DNA of 6,048 nt from Spirochaetia bacterium. Its GTDB lineage: Bacteria; Spirochaetota; Leptospiria; Leptospirales; Leptonemataceae. Location: NCBI GenBank assembly GCA_029880625.1, contig JAOUOA010000200.1, positions 1-6,048 of the forward strand, in the 5' to 3' direction. The notes under the pieces were generated by a model that saw only the letters and a list, made by a program, of their open reading frames with translations, made no database searches and had not been told where the DNA came from. Below are positions 5,990 through 6,048 of this stretch, piece after piece; position 1 is the stretch's first letter; each line of letters begins with the position of its first letter. A program made the position numbers and the translations under genes.

Positions 5990-6048
5990 AGCCAGACATA
6001 TCCCTGGAATATAGAATATTACGCAGAGATAACAGACAGAGTCCTTGA

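Noticed and set aside
5958..5995. Possible tRNA 3' end (TTCGAATCC)
   Set aside because: The upstream half that would be needed is the end of the flagellar gene, and no cloverleaf can be folded.

Overview
The window looks like a spirochaete-type chromosome, possibly related to the Leptospirales; this is an inference. It rests on a FlgF/FlhO rod gene of the FlhO type, a CsgG/FlgO-fold lipoprotein with a loose lipobox, and an MBOAT gene paired with a single-pass SGNH-like protein. No rRNA, tRNA, CRISPR array or transposase is recognisable.

Layout. (1) Positions 1-1271, minus strand: a long open frame (423 complete codons, running off the left edge) for a lipoprotein with a CsgG/FlgO-like domain. 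(2) Positions 1272-2491: about 1.2 kb of AT-rich DNA with no credible gene. It holds a perfect 17-bp inverted repeat near the lipoprotein start and, at its right end, copy A of a roughly 90-nt element. (3) Positions 2492-4880, plus strand: a two-gene cassette. The first gene is an AlgI/DltB-type MBOAT O-acyltransferase that is intact over its whole length except for one in-frame TAA where the family has a conserved Tyr. The second overlaps it by 32 nt and encodes a membrane-anchored SGNH/DltD-like partner with its own AGGAGG ribosome site. (4) Positions 4940-5025: copy B of the same element. (5) Positions 5081-5947, plus strand: a complete FlgF/FlhO-type flagellar rod gene, followed by a GC-rich hairpin and about 100 nt without a gene start; flgG may follow outside the window.

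How it fits together. The MBOAT and SGNH proteins would together move an acyl group across the membrane and place it on an extracytoplasmic glycan. With the nonsense codon, the MBOAT is probably dead or split in this strain, while the partner could still be translated. The most unusual feature is the repeated upstream element. One copy precedes the acylation cassette and the other precedes the flagellar gene, about 2571 bp apart. Changes in a small hairpin preserve RNA pairing, which suggests a shared cis-regulatory RNA or leader. The same two copies also bracket the AT-rich cassette as direct repeats, so a gain or loss history for the cassette is equally worth testing.
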